This document shows positions 34,825 through 43,453 of a stretch of DNA of 51,908 bases, in pieces (position 1 is the stretch's first letter; every line of letters begins with the position of its first letter). Location of the stretch: assembly GCF_016785185.1 (NCBI RefSeq), contig NZ_JAEKDY010000011.1; one strand, 5' to 3'. Below the pieces are notes generated by a model. The model did no database searches and was not told where the DNA came from. It saw only the letters and a list, made by a program, of their open reading frames with translations. The position numbers were made by a program, and so were the translations under genes. Source of the stretch: Heyndrickxia sporothermodurans. Its GTDB lineage: Bacteria > Bacillota > Bacilli > Bacillales > Bacillaceae_C.

Positions 34825-37179
34825 TTATTCATTCACTTCTCCTAACAATAGGAATGTTTTAACATGATCACTTACAATGGTGCAAATTTCCTCTTCAATC
34901 AGATAGAAAGTCTGTGTAAATATTTTTAAACTCTCTTTTTGATAAATTTGTATAGGATCCTCTTGGCTATAGCCTCTTAATCCTATTCCTTCTTTTAATC
35001 TTGTCATCGATTCTAAATGCTGCGTCCAATACATGTCCATCGCGTGAAGAATATCGTATTTAACATCTAGCAAAAAGTTTGGTTCACTTTGATAAATTTC
35101 TTTAAGTTTTTCAATCGATTCTTCTAAATGAAGTAAAAAAACGTTAATAAATTCATTAGGTTCGATTATTTCAGCTGTATCAAATTCTTTTATCGAAATT
35201 AATTGTGCCTTATGCATCAGCTCTTCTATCTTTTCGTTAGTCAAACCATCATTACTAGTGTATTTTTGTTTATAATATTCAGCTAAACTTCGATAAGTTT
35301 TTATGATAAAGTCAAAAACATCCGTCGATTCTAAAATCATATCCCGATTTTTATATATAATGTTTCGCTGTTCATTAACAACATCATCCAGTTTTAATGT
35401 GTATTCGCGTGCTGAATAATTGCTTCCTTCACATAATCGTTGTGCTCGATTAACTATTTCATGAATTTTTCGATTCAAAATTAAGCCGTCAGAATTAGTT
35501 TTTAATGACTTCTTCATTTTTTTTAACTGTTCTGCTGCAAATCGCTCAGTAATGACATCTTCGATCGAGATGAAAAATTGGCTAACCCCCGGATCGCCTT
35601 GTCTTCCGGCACGACCTTTTAGCTGGTCATCTACACGCCTGCTTTCATGTCGTTCGGTCCCCAATACACATAGCCCGCCAAGTTCCGCAACGCCCGGACC
35701 TAAAACGATGTCAGTTCCTCTACCTGCCATATTTGTTGCAATAGTAATTTGATTTTTTTGTCCAGCTTTAGAGATTAAATCGACCTCTTGTTCCACACTT
35801 TTCGCATTTAATAAATTATAAGGTAGTTTCGCGTGTTCTAAATACTTGGCAACCATCTCGGATTGTTCGATGGAGGTTGTTCCGATTAATATAGGTTGAC
35901 CCGTCGCATGACGCTTCAATACTTCTTTTGTTAATGCTTCATATTTTTGCGGGATTGTGGCAAAAATAAGGTCTTCCAAATCAATTCTTTGCTTCGGCTT
36001 ATTCGTAGGGATTTGAACAACATCCATGCCATACACTTGCTGGAATTCCTTTTCCTCTAATTTGGCTGTTCCTGTCATCCCCGACAAGATCGGATACATT
36101 CTAAAATAGTTTTGAATCGTAATCGTTGCCTGCATCTTATTTTCTTCTGTCAGTTCCAATTCTTCTTTTGCTTCAATAGCTTGGTGAAGCCCGTCACTTA
36201 AACTTCTGCCTTCCATTACACGTCCTGTAAACGAGTCAATGAGTTCAATTTTTCCCTCATGAACGATGTAATCCACATCTTTTTTAAAGATGACTTCCGC
36301 ATATAACGATTGAATCATGTAATGGTATAAAACTTGATGTTTTAAGTCGTATAAATTATCGATGGAAAAGGCTTTTTCAATTTTATTAATGCCTTCCTCT
36401 GTAAAAAACGCAGTTCTTGCTTCAAGGTCTATCGTATAATCTACATCGTTTTCCATTCGTCTCACTACTTTAGAGCAAACGGAAAATAATTTTGAGTATA
36501 AGGAAGCTTTATTTGCAATAATTAATGGTGTTTTCGCTTCATCAATTAAAATGCTATCCACTTCATCGATAATAGCGAAGTGATAAGGTCTTTGTACCTT
36601 TAATTCTTCATCTAATATCATATGGTCGCGTAAATAATCGAAGCCAAATTCAGTTCCGATCCCATATGTTATATCTGCCTGATAGGCCTCTTGTTTTTCA
36701 TCAGGTGACATCTCTGTCAAGTTAATACCGACCGTTAGTCCTAGAAATTCATGAATTTGGCCAATTTGTTCTTTATCTCTCATGGCAAGATATTCATTCA
36801 CAGTAATGACATGTACACCTTTTCCTTCAAGTGCCCTTACATAACTTGGCAAAGAAGCAACAAGTGATTTTCCTTCACCAGTTGGCATTTCAGAAATATT
36901 TCCTTCCAATAGAGCAAGCCCACCGATTAACTGGACATCAAAATGACGCATTCCTAGCGTTCTTTTCGAAGCTTCACGGACTGTTGCGAAAGCCTCCACT
37001 TTAATGTCTTCAATTGTTTTACCATTGCTTAATAATTCTTTGAAGTAAGTTGTTTTTTGCTTCAATTCTTGATCAGAAAGTTGTTCAAATTCTATTTCTA
37101 ACCGATTGATCTCGGTAACGAATTTTTGATATTTTTTTATTTTGCGTTCTTGAGTCTTATTTAGTAAGGTAATCATCAT
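34825..37179 (-). CDS. secA2: Accessory preprotein translocase ATPase SecA2
   Basis: A 784-residue SecA. Walker A is MPTGEGKSLVA (about residue 100), the DEAD-type box is IDEVDSILIDEAKTP, motif V/VI is TNMAGRGTDIVLGPGV and RRVDDQLKGRAGRQGDPG. It is shorter than housekeeping SecA (about 840) because it stops after the helical wing region and lacks the C-terminal zinc/linker tail, which together with the slaP neighbour marks it as SecA2. It would drive export of a subset of proteins through SecYEG. AAGGAGAGTTAA precedes ATGATG. Candidate local substrates are the four exported proteins at 27.2-34.3 kb, but no direct evidence shows this. Confidence 0.93.
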   Translation of the reverse strand: MMITLLNKTQERKIKKYQKFVTEINRLEIEFEQLSDQELKQKTTYFKELLSNGKTIEDIKVEAFATVREASKRTLGMRHFDVQLIGGLALLEGNISEMPTGEGKSLVASLPSYVRALEGKGVHVITVNEYLAMRDKEQIGQIHEFLGLTVGINLTEMSPDEKQEAYQADITYGIGTEFGFDYLRDHMILDEELKVQRPYHFAIIDEVDSILIDEAKTPLIIANKASLYSKLFSVCSKVVRRMENDVDYTIDLEARTAFFTEEGINKIEKAFSIDNLYDLKHQVLYHYMIQSLYAEVIFKKDVDYIVHEGKIELIDSFTGRVMEGRSLSDGLHQAIEAKEELELTEENKMQATITIQNYFRMYPILSGMTGTAKLEEKEFQQVYGMDVVQIPTNKPKQRIDLEDLIFATIPQKYEALTKEVLKRHATGQPILIGTTSIEQSEMVAKYLEHAKLPYNLLNAKSVEQEVDLISKAGQKNQITIATNMAGRGTDIVLGPGVAELGGLCVLGTERHESRRVDDQLKGRAGRQGDPGVSQFFISIEDVITERFAAEQLKKMKKSLKTNSDGLILNRKIHEIVNRAQRLCEGSNYSAREYTLKLDDVVNEQRNIIYKNRDMILESTDVFDFIIKTYRSLAEYYKQKYTSNDGLTNEKIEELMHKAQLISIKEFDTAEIIEPNEFINVFLLHLEESIEKLKEIYQSEPNFLLDVKYDILHAMDMYWTQHLESMTRLKEGIGLRGYSQEDPIQIYQKESLKIFTQTFYLIEEEICTIVSDHVKTFLLLGEVNE

Positions 37180-37443
37180 TTAACTCTCCTTGCAGACTTG
37201 TAGCATAATAATATCATATTGAGATAAGAGAATATAAATGGAATGAGATAGAATTAGTTGGAAGAAAATATTAAGCTAGTTTCTTACTATGAATTTTGGT
37301 ATTTTAGTAGGTAAGATTATTAAGGAAAAAAACAAAAAGAATACATGCAATAAAGTTTAAGAAATGAACCTTAAGCAAATATTAAGAAAAAAGTTGTAAT
37401 CTTGTTTAGAAGCCTTTGTTAAGATTTTGTTAGGAGAATGATT

Positions 37444-38172
37444 ATGAATCATGTTGAAATATTAGGTGTTCCATTTATTCATTCCACGAGAAATGAATTT
37501 ATCGATATCCTCCATCGAAGAATTAAACAACAAAATAAGACATTTGTCGTTACAGCTAATCCGGAAATTGTCATGATGGCGAATGAAAATAAAGTATTCA
37601 TGGAATATTTGCAAACGGCTGATTTTATTACTCCGGATGGAATTGGGATTGTTAAAGCTGCCGGGTGGCTAAACAAACCGTTACCTGAAAGAGTTCCCGG
37701 TTTCGATACGATGAAAGATTTACTGTCGCTCGCAAATGAAAATCAATATCGTGTTTACTTTTTAGGTGCCAAACAAGAAGTGTTAGAACAATGCATACAT
37801 AATGTAAGTAATGACTTCCCCAAAATGGAAATTGCGGGCTATCATAATGGCTTTTTTGATTTGGACAATCCGCAAATTGCTGAAGAAATCCGAGAGTTGA
37901 AACCCGATCTTATTTTCGTTGCACTAGGAGCACCTCGGCAAGAACAATGGATTTATCAAAACATTGCCAAGTTTGACAAAGGGATTTTTATGGGCGTGGG
38001 AGGAAGTTTCGATGGAATCGCCGGTGTAGTCCCGCGCGCTCCGGAAATTTGGCAAAAGTTAAACATCGAATGGCTTTATCGCCTCATTCAACAGCCAACA
38101 AGGTGGAAACGAATGCTGGCTATCCCTCGATTTGTATTCAAAGTACTACTACAAAAAACAAACAAAAGATAG
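37444..38172 (+). CDS. tagA: WecG/TagA/CpsF glycosyltransferase (TagA-like)
   Basis: A GT26-family enzyme of 242 residues; TagA adds N-acetylmannosamine to undecaprenyl-PP-GlcNAc in wall teichoic acid linkage-unit synthesis. Motifs include TANPEIVMMA, TPDGIGIVKAAGWL, RVPGFD, VALGAPRQEQWI and GVGGSFDGIAGVVPRAPEIWQKLNIEWLYRL. The start ATG 37444 is 7 bases after TAGGAG; the upstream ATG 37438 is too close to that site. It lies 303 bases before tagO, which makes its substrate. The 258-base gap to the divergent secA2 gene presumably holds both promoters; I could not assign them. Confidence 0.9.
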   Translation: MNHVEILGVPFIHSTRNEFIDILHRRIKQQNKTFVVTANPEIVMMANENKVFMEYLQTADFITPDGIGIVKAAGWLNKPLPERVPGFDTMKDLLSLANENQYRVYFLGAKQEVLEQCIHNVSNDFPKMEIAGYHNGFFDLDNPQIAEEIRELKPDLIFVALGAPRQEQWIYQNIAKFDKGIFMGVGGSFDGIAGVVPRAPEIWQKLNIEWLYRLIQQPTRWKRMLAIPRFVFKVLLQKTNKR

Positions 38173-38475
38173 ATGCATTTATTAGCAATAAACGAGTATA
38201 ACGTGAATACAATAAGAAATTAGGGAAATCTAATTAGATTGTTCGGTCTTGTTATTTTTTCTACCTCTTTATCATAGGACTATGGTATAATTCATGTGAC
38301 CTGCAAAAATTGACGATATGTATAGAAAATTAGAATAAAATTTTGCTAGAGAAAGATGAAAATGAAACTAAACTAAAAATAAATCTTTGTACAAAAATGA
38401 AAATAACAACTAGGTGTTTTCTTCCTGTTTTTATTAGCTGTACATTTGGGCATTATAGTGCTAAGGAGGATTTGA

Positions 38476-39546
38476 ATGATATACTTGACGTTGTTGTTCT
38501 GCTTTATATTATCGGTATTGGTAACTCCTTTAATCGGAAGACTCGCCATTAAATTAGGAATAACAGATAAACCAAATAATAGAAAAGTCCACAAAAAAAA
38601 TATGCCCCTTATTGGTGGGGTTGCAATATTTATAAGTTTTCTTGTAGGGTATTTTATCTTAAGACCTGTACCACAGGAAAGTGATGCGGTAGTACATGTT
38701 TCGGGGATTTTTATAGGAAGTTTCATTATTTTAATTACTGGAATTCTTGATGATAAATATGAACTTTCACCAAAATTAAAACTCCTTGGTCAAATTCTTG
38801 CCGCATTAGCTGTTGTGGTTTGGGGCGGAGTGGAACTTACAAAAATTAATCTTCCCTTCGGTGGAATTCTTTATTTCGGTTATTTCAGTATTCCATTAAC
38901 GATTTTTTGGATTGTTGCGATTACGAATGCAATTAATTTAATTGATGGCTTGGACGGCTTGGCTGCGGGTGTTTCATCCATTGCATTAATTACGATTAGC
39001 GGCATGGCGATTATTATGGGCGATATGTTCGTTGCGATTGTCGGCGGGATATTATTAGCTAGTACATTAGGATTTTTAATCTATAATTTCCATCCGGCGA
39101 AAATATTTATGGGTGATACAGGGGCACTGTTTTTAGGATATATGATTGCCGTTTTATCCTTGCTCGGTTTCAAGAACATTACCTTTATCTCTTTAGTCAT
39201 TCCTGTCATTATATTAGGAGTACCGTTATCGGATACATTCTTTGCAATCATACGTAGATTTTTAAATAAACAACCATTTTCAAGTGCTGATAAGTCACAT
39301 CTACATCATTGTTTATTACGAGTAGGTTTTTCTCATCGACAAACCGTTTTAGTCATTTATGCGATTGCTGCACTATTTGGTTTAGCGGCAATCATCTTTT
39401 CCATGTCGACGATGTGGGGATCATTAATCATAGTTGCCGTTTTGCTTCTGGCAATTGAAATTTTCGTGGAAAGCATCAATTTAGTCGGCGAGGATTACAA
39501 ACCACTTTTAAAATATGTAAGACCGAAAAAATCACCAAATCAGTAA
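38476..39546 (+). CDS. tagO: Undecaprenyl-phosphate GlcNAc-1-phosphate transferase TagO
   Basis: A 356-residue MraY/WecA-family membrane enzyme with about eleven spans. It transfers GlcNAc-1-P from UDP-GlcNAc to undecaprenyl phosphate, the first step for wall teichoic acid or other secondary wall polymers. Motifs are NNRKVHKKNMPLIGGVAI, GILDDKYELSPKLKLLGQ (the Asp-Asp pair), NAINLIDGLDGLAAG, IFMGDTGALFLGY and the C-terminal HLHHCLLRVGFSHRQ histidine loop. AAGGAGGATTTGA precedes the ATG. The 303-base leader after tagA has TATAAT at about 38292 and TTGACG at about 38309 as possible promoter pieces, but no gene. Confidence 0.95.
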   Translation: MIYLTLLFCFILSVLVTPLIGRLAIKLGITDKPNNRKVHKKNMPLIGGVAIFISFLVGYFILRPVPQESDAVVHVSGIFIGSFIILITGILDDKYELSPKLKLLGQILAALAVVVWGGVELTKINLPFGGILYFGYFSIPLTIFWIVAITNAINLIDGLDGLAAGVSSIALITISGMAIIMGDMFVAIVGGILLASTLGFLIYNFHPAKIFMGDTGALFLGYMIAVLSLLGFKNITFISLVIPVIILGVPLSDTFFAIIRRFLNKQPFSSADKSHLHHCLLRVGFSHRQTVLVIYAIAALFGLAAIIFSMSTMWGSLIIVAVLLLAIEIFVESINLVGEDYKPLLKYVRPKKSPNQ

Positions 39547-39555
39547 TAGACAAAC

Positions 39556-39602
39556 AAAAGGGCCAGTACAGTTCACGAACTATACTGGCCTTTATTTTTT
39601 CT
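39556..39602. terminator. Bidirectional terminator between tagO and yvyE
   Basis: GGCCAGTACAGTTC and GAACTATACTGGCC pair with one mismatch around a short loop, with AAAAG before and TTTATTTTTT after, serving the convergent genes. Confidence 0.85.
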
Positions 39603-39610
39603 CTTCGCTT

Positions 39611-40243
39611 TTATACATCAATTTCAAGATATAATGATTCCCCAATGGTTATTTTCGCTTGTCCGTTCGTTAACTCGGTCATCCACTGTGTAAAGGTTTC
39701 TGTTTGTTCTTCCTTCACATACGTCTCGATTTCCACTTGATCTAGGTAATGTATATCTTTAATTGAATAGATGGAGGAACGCAGTTCATTTTCAACTTTT
39801 CCAAGCCATGTATAATCGATTTTTGTTCGGACTGTACACATTAGTGTTCGTTCAACAACACCGGTAACATTAATTCCTTCCGATGTTGATTTTCCATATG
39901 CACGAATGAGGCCACCGGTTCCTAGCTTAATACCGCCAAAATATCTTGTCACTACGACAACCGTATCTTTTAAATCACGTTTTTTCAATACTTCAAGCAT
40001 CGGCACACCGGCTGTACCACTCGGCTCGCCATCATCATTTGCCTTTTGAATTTGATTTTGCTGCCCAATCATATACGCAGAACAATTATGTGTCGCATTC
40101 CAATGTTTTTTCTTTATATCTTGAATAAACGTCAGCGCTTCCTCTTCGGTTGTTGCACGATTCACGTGGGCAATAAACCTTGATTTTTGAATAATGATTT
40201 CGTGTTCGCCCGCACCTTTTACCGTATAATACTGCCTTAACAT
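39611..40243 (-). CDS. yvyE: YigZ/IMPACT family protein YvyE
   Basis: A 210-residue member of the IMPACT/YigZ family, the usual length. The N-terminal domain has SRFIAHVNRATTEEEAL, ATHNCSAYMIG, DDGEPSGTAGVPMLEVL and VVVTRYFGGIKLGTGGLIRAYG, all family hallmarks; the C-terminal domain is EF-G domain V-like (about 140-210). Eukaryotic IMPACT modulates translation-stress kinase Gcn2; the bacterial role is unsettled. It is divergent from degS, as in B. subtilis, which supports the orthologue call. A possible ribosome site AGGAGTGACATAG precedes the ATG. Confidence 0.92.
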   Translation of the reverse strand: MLRQYYTVKGAGEHEIIIQKSRFIAHVNRATTEEEALTFIQDIKKKHWNATHNCSAYMIGQQNQIQKANDDGEPSGTAGVPMLEVLKKRDLKDTVVVVTRYFGGIKLGTGGLIRAYGKSTSEGINVTGVVERTLMCTVRTKIDYTWLGKVENELRSSIYSIKDIHYLDQVEIETYVKEEQTETFTQWMTELTNGQAKITIGESLYLEIDV

Positions 40244-40641
40244 CTATGTCACTCCTAAATGAACACTTAACTATACTTTCTACTATACATAATTTATGAA
40301 ATAAATTAAATCCTTCCATCTTCAACGTCAGATGAAAATATATTTGGTATAGTGATATAATTAAAGAGATAAAGGAAATTAAGCAGTGTTTATTGAATAC
40401 ATAATAGTATTAATAAAATCTTTATTTCATTTTTTTTAACTAACGGTGCACATACGCTTTTCCATTCATACAAAACGTGTCAATAGAACTGGATTTCGTA
40501 GAAGGAACTATATAATTTCCAACTTATGGTTTAGGGACATTTTCCTAACTTTTATATTGACAAACATTTCAAATAGTATCTTTTCGCAAAAAGAGGTAAA
40601 ATGACCCTAATATATACTGAGTGTACGCTGGAGGAATGAGG

Positions 40642-41784
40642 ATGGCATTAAAAAAAATTGATGCAAAGACACTTGATCAAATATTGGAAAAAATGATTGA
40701 TACCGTTGACTCTAGCAAAAATGAAATCTTCCATATTGGTGAACAATGCCGTCAAGACTATGAAACTCTCTCCGATGAACTACATGAAGTTAAGATCATG
40801 GTATCCAAGGCAATCGAAGAGGGCGATGATCTAGAAATTAAAACTCGGCAGTCACGAAGGCGATTATCAGTCGTCAGCCAACATTTCCGTGATTATACAG
40901 AAGAACAAGTTCGTGAAGCATATGAGATCGCTCATAATTATCAAATGAAACTTTCAATGAATCGTGAGCTTGAAAAGCAGCTGCGCAGAAGAAGGGATGA
41001 ATTAGAAAGAAGACTAATTACCCTCGAGCAAACAATTGATCGCGCTAATCATTTAGTATCACAAACGAGTGTCGTTCTAAACTATTTAACAAGTGACTTA
41101 AAGGAAATAGGTAATGCATTAGAAGATGCGATAGAAAAGCAAGATTTTGGTCTTCGTGTCATTGAAGCACAAGAAGAAGAAAGAAAGCGTTTATCACGGG
41201 AAATCCACGATGGACCGGCCCAAATGCTTGCTAATATGCTCCTTAGATCTGATTTAGTCGAGAAAGTTTATCGTGAACAAGGAATTTTAAATGCACTTGA
41301 AGAAGTACGAAGTTTAAAGAAAATGGTCCGTTCATCACTTTCAGAGGTTCGTCGTATCATCTATGATCTTCGCCCAATGGCATTAGATGATTTAGGTTTA
41401 GTTCCTACCCTCAGAAAATACTTGGAACGAACCGAAGAGTATAACAATGGGATTGTTTTCCGGTTTACCAATTTAGGTGATGAATATCGACTACCATCAA
41501 AATATGAAGTAGCCTTGTTTCGCTTAGTTCAAGAATCCGTTCAAAACGCAATCAAACACGCGGATGCTACCGAAATTCAAGTGAAAATAGAAATGAGTAG
41601 GAATCGAGTATTTGTCGTAATCAAAGATAATGGAAAAGGCTTTGACGTAAGGGCAAAGAAAGAAGGATCCTTTGGTCTTATGGGAATGAGAGAACGTGTC
41701 GATATCATTGATGGTCAGATCACGATTGATTCAAAAATTGGTTCAGGAACCATCGTAACCATTCAAGTGATGTTTGACCAATAA
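40642..41784 (+). CDS. degS: Cytoplasmic sensor kinase DegS
   Basis: A 380-residue soluble HisKA_3 kinase. The N-terminal half is a long coiled coil (about residues 30-165), then the phospho-acceptor motif EEERKRLSREIHDGPAQML (His about 184), EVRRIIYDLRPMALDDLGL, and the ATPase motifs NAIKHADATEI, DNGKGFDV and FGLMGMRERVD. DegS phosphorylates DegU and so controls exoenzymes, competence and biofilm versus motility. GGAGG (40630-40634) sits 7 bases before ATG 40642; the GTG at 40621 is upstream of the site. The 398-base leader shared with yvyE contains TTGACA near 40557 but no gene that I can support. Confidence 0.96.
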   Translation: MALKKIDAKTLDQILEKMIDTVDSSKNEIFHIGEQCRQDYETLSDELHEVKIMVSKAIEEGDDLEIKTRQSRRRLSVVSQHFRDYTEEQVREAYEIAHNYQMKLSMNRELEKQLRRRRDELERRLITLEQTIDRANHLVSQTSVVLNYLTSDLKEIGNALEDAIEKQDFGLRVIEAQEEERKRLSREIHDGPAQMLANMLLRSDLVEKVYREQGILNALEEVRSLKKMVRSSLSEVRRIIYDLRPMALDDLGLVPTLRKYLERTEEYNNGIVFRFTNLGDEYRLPSKYEVALFRLVQESVQNAIKHADATEIQVKIEMSRNRVFVVIKDNGKGFDVRAKKEGSFGLMGMRERVDIIDGQITIDSKIGSGTIVTIQVMFDQ

Positions 41785-41906
41785 AGAATGATTAATTTTG
41801 AAATAAGCCAATGGGAATGTAGTATTATCCATGGGAAATGTAATGAATAGTAAGAAATTGTTTTTTATATAGGCAATGTTAAAGCTAATTGTTGATTTTG
41901 ACAATT

Positions 41907-42037
41907 TGTTGATTGGAGCGGAAGGTACGAGACTCCTGCGGGAAAAACGGTAGTCGGGAGACCCCGCAGGCGCGTTTAGCGCCGAGGAGGCTCCCGGACC
42001 GCCCGCGGAAAGCGAGTACCTGGAGCGGAAATCAACA
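41907..42037. repeat. 131-bp structured repeat between degS and degU
   Basis: A GC-rich island bounded by inverted ends TGTTGATT (41907) and AATCAACA (42030), with GGTAC/GTACC and direct copies of GGAGCGGAA just inside. The interior can fold into nested stems (CCTGCGGG with CCCGCAGG, GGGAG with CTCCC, GCGC with GCGC). This type of sequence is familiar from intergenic regions of many Bacillaceae; its mechanism is unknown to me. It fills most of the 294-base gap between degS and degU, genes normally almost adjacent. Confidence 0.8.
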
Positions 42038-42078
42038 GCCTAATTTAGCAGAGCCTTTAAATAAAGGAGGAGTAAGCT

Positions 42079-42759
42079 TTGTCTACTAAAATAGCAATCA
42101 TTGATGATCATCAATTGTTTCGTGAAGGGGTAAAACGTATTTTAGAATTTGAAAAAACATTCGAAATCGTTGCCGAAGGTGAAGATGGGGCAAATGCTCT
42201 TCAATTAATCGAACAAACTAAGCCCGATGTTGTTTTAATGGATATTAATATGCCAAATAAAAACGGCATTGAAGCGACACGTCAATTAGTAGAAACCTAT
42301 CCAGATACAAGGGTTATCATTTTATCGATTCACGATGATGAAAACTATGTTACCCATGCATTAAAAACAGGCGCCACTGGCTATCTGCTGAAAGAAATGG
42401 ATTCCGATGCCCTAATTGAAGCAGTAAAAGTAGTTGCTGATGGAGGCTCTTATTTACATCCAAAGATTACTCGTAATCTAGTAGAGGAATTTCGCCGCTT
42501 AGCAAACAGACAAAGTACAGGGACAGGCTATCAACAACCTGAAGTTGTTCGCCCACTACATCTACTTACACCACGTGAATGTGAAGTACTACAATTACTT
42601 GCTGATGGAAAAAGCAACCGTGTCATCGGAGAAACTTTATACATAAGCGAAAAAACGGTCAAAAATCACGTCAGCAACATTTTGCAAAAAATGGGTGCGA
42701 ATGACCGCACACAAGCGGTCGTTTCAGCAATCAAAAACGGCTGGGTTGAAGTACGATAA
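42079..42759 (+). CDS. degU: Response regulator DegU
   Basis: A 226-residue NarL-type regulator nearly identical in motif content to B. subtilis DegU: IIDDHQLFREGVKRIL, phospho-acceptor Asp55 in VVLMDINMPN, SIHDDENYVTHALKTGATGYLLKEMD, and the C-terminal helix-turn-helix TPRECEVLQLLADGKSNRVIGETLYISEKTVKNHVSNIL (broken only by its turn). TTG start after AAAGGAGGAGTAAGC. Its target genes in Bacillus include secreted proteases and comK activation; the two subtilases here are plausible targets, by inference only. Unlike in B. subtilis, it is separated from degS by a structured repeat. Confidence 0.97.
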   Translation: MSTKIAIIDDHQLFREGVKRILEFEKTFEIVAEGEDGANALQLIEQTKPDVVLMDINMPNKNGIEATRQLVETYPDTRVIILSIHDDENYVTHALKTGATGYLLKEMDSDALIEAVKVVADGGSYLHPKITRNLVEEFRRLANRQSTGTGYQQPEVVRPLHLLTPRECEVLQLLADGKSNRVIGETLYISEKTVKNHVSNILQKMGANDRTQAVVSAIKNGWVEVR

Positions 42760-42767
42760 TAAGATTG

Positions 42768-42806
42768 AAAACACTCTTCTATTAGTTTAGTAGAGTGTTT
42801 TTTTTA
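42768..42806 (+). terminator. Intrinsic terminator after degU
   Basis: AAAACACTCT and AGAGTGTTTT form a perfect 10-bp stem, extended by TCTA/TAGT-like pairing, followed by TTTTT. Confidence 0.9.
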
Positions 42807-42898
42807 TTCGAGTCTAAAAGTTTGTTAGCACTTTATGACCATATGCTTTTTTTAGAATAGTATTTTAGGTTTTAGTGGGAAGGATAAGGCGGTATAAA

Positions 42899-43210
42899 GC
42901 CCAAGATGAATTGAGAAAGTAGATCTTGGTTATTAAAGAGTGAGAATGAAGCCCAAGATGGTTAGCGAAAGAGGAACTTGGTCGTCAAAGAGTGGGAATG
43001 AAGCCCAAGATGGTTAGCGAAAGAGGAACTTGGTCGTCAAAGAGTGGGAATGAGTCCCAAGATGGTTAGCGAAAGTAGAACTTGGTCGTCAAAGAGTGAG
43101 AATGAAGCCCAAGATGGTTAGCGAAAGAGGAACTTGGTCGTCAAAGAGTGGGAATGAAGCCCAAGACGGTTAGCGAAAGCGAATCTTTGTCATCAAAGAC
43201 AAGGAATGAT
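42899..43210. repeat. Six head-to-tail 52-bp tandem repeats
   Basis: The unit begins GCCCAAGATGGTTAGCGAAA and ends GTGGGAATGAA; six copies of exactly 52 bases follow without spacers. Copies 2, 3, 4 and 5 differ by only a few bases; copies 1 and 6 at the edges are more divergent. Each unit has the arms CCAAG and CTTGG about 18 bases apart (extended to CCAAGAT/ATCTTGG in copy 1). No reading frame or ribosome site is associated. The array lies between degU and the treP control region. Confidence 0.9.
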
Positions 43211-43264
43211 AACCAGGTAGCTACTATTGAACACCCTCCCTTTCTAACATTTTATAATTTTTTA

Positions 43265-43324
43265 TTGACCAACTTGTATATACAGGTTATTATAAAACTA
43301 TAAATTTTATCTTGTATATACAGG
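43265..43324 (+). promoter_or_regulatory. treP promoter with two TreR operators
   Basis: TTGACC (43265-43270) and TATTAT (43288-43293) are 17 bases apart, a SigA-type promoter. The palindrome CTTGTATATACAGG occurs twice, at 43273-43286 between the two promoter boxes and at 43311-43324 about 18 bases after the -10 box, 38 bases from the first. This matches the TTGTATATACAA type of TreR operator, and treR lies in the same locus. Repression by TreR at both sites is expected, relieved by trehalose-6-phosphate. Confidence 0.85.
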
Positions 43325-43337
43325 TAATGGAATTTCA

Positions 43338-43396
43338 TGTAAGCGGTATAAAATAGAATGCTATTATCCTATTTTATAAAATTGTAACCGCCTACA
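43338..43396 (+). promoter_or_regulatory. Two possible CcpA (cre) sites around a hairpin in the treP leader
   Basis: TGTAAGCGGTATAA (43338) and TGTAACCGCCTACA (43383) each match the cre pattern TGWAANCGNTNWCA with one mismatch. Between them TATAAAATAG and CTATTTTATA form a perfect 10-bp hairpin. Glucose repression of a trehalose operon through CcpA is expected. The second site lies well downstream of the promoter and could act as a roadblock. Confidence 0.55.
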
Positions 43397-43453
43397 AATT
43401 ATAAGAAAATCGTATTGTTTTCCTGTGAAAACAATAACTGGAGGATGGAACAA

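Noticed and set aside
34378..34845. 155-residue plus-strand frame opposite slaP
   Set aside because: It is antisense to slaP, has Ser-rich shadow composition, and lacks a ribosome site.
38343..38552. 69-residue frame in the tagO leader
   Set aside because: It runs into tagO in a different frame, has poor composition and no ribosome site.
42899..43210. CRISPR array
   Set aside because: The 52-base units are directly joined without unique spacers and no cas gene is in the window.
43347..43378. Antiterminator-type (BglG/LicT) RNA element before treP
   Set aside because: The hairpin has no T tract and the local regulator is a GntR-type DNA-binding repressor with visible DNA operators.
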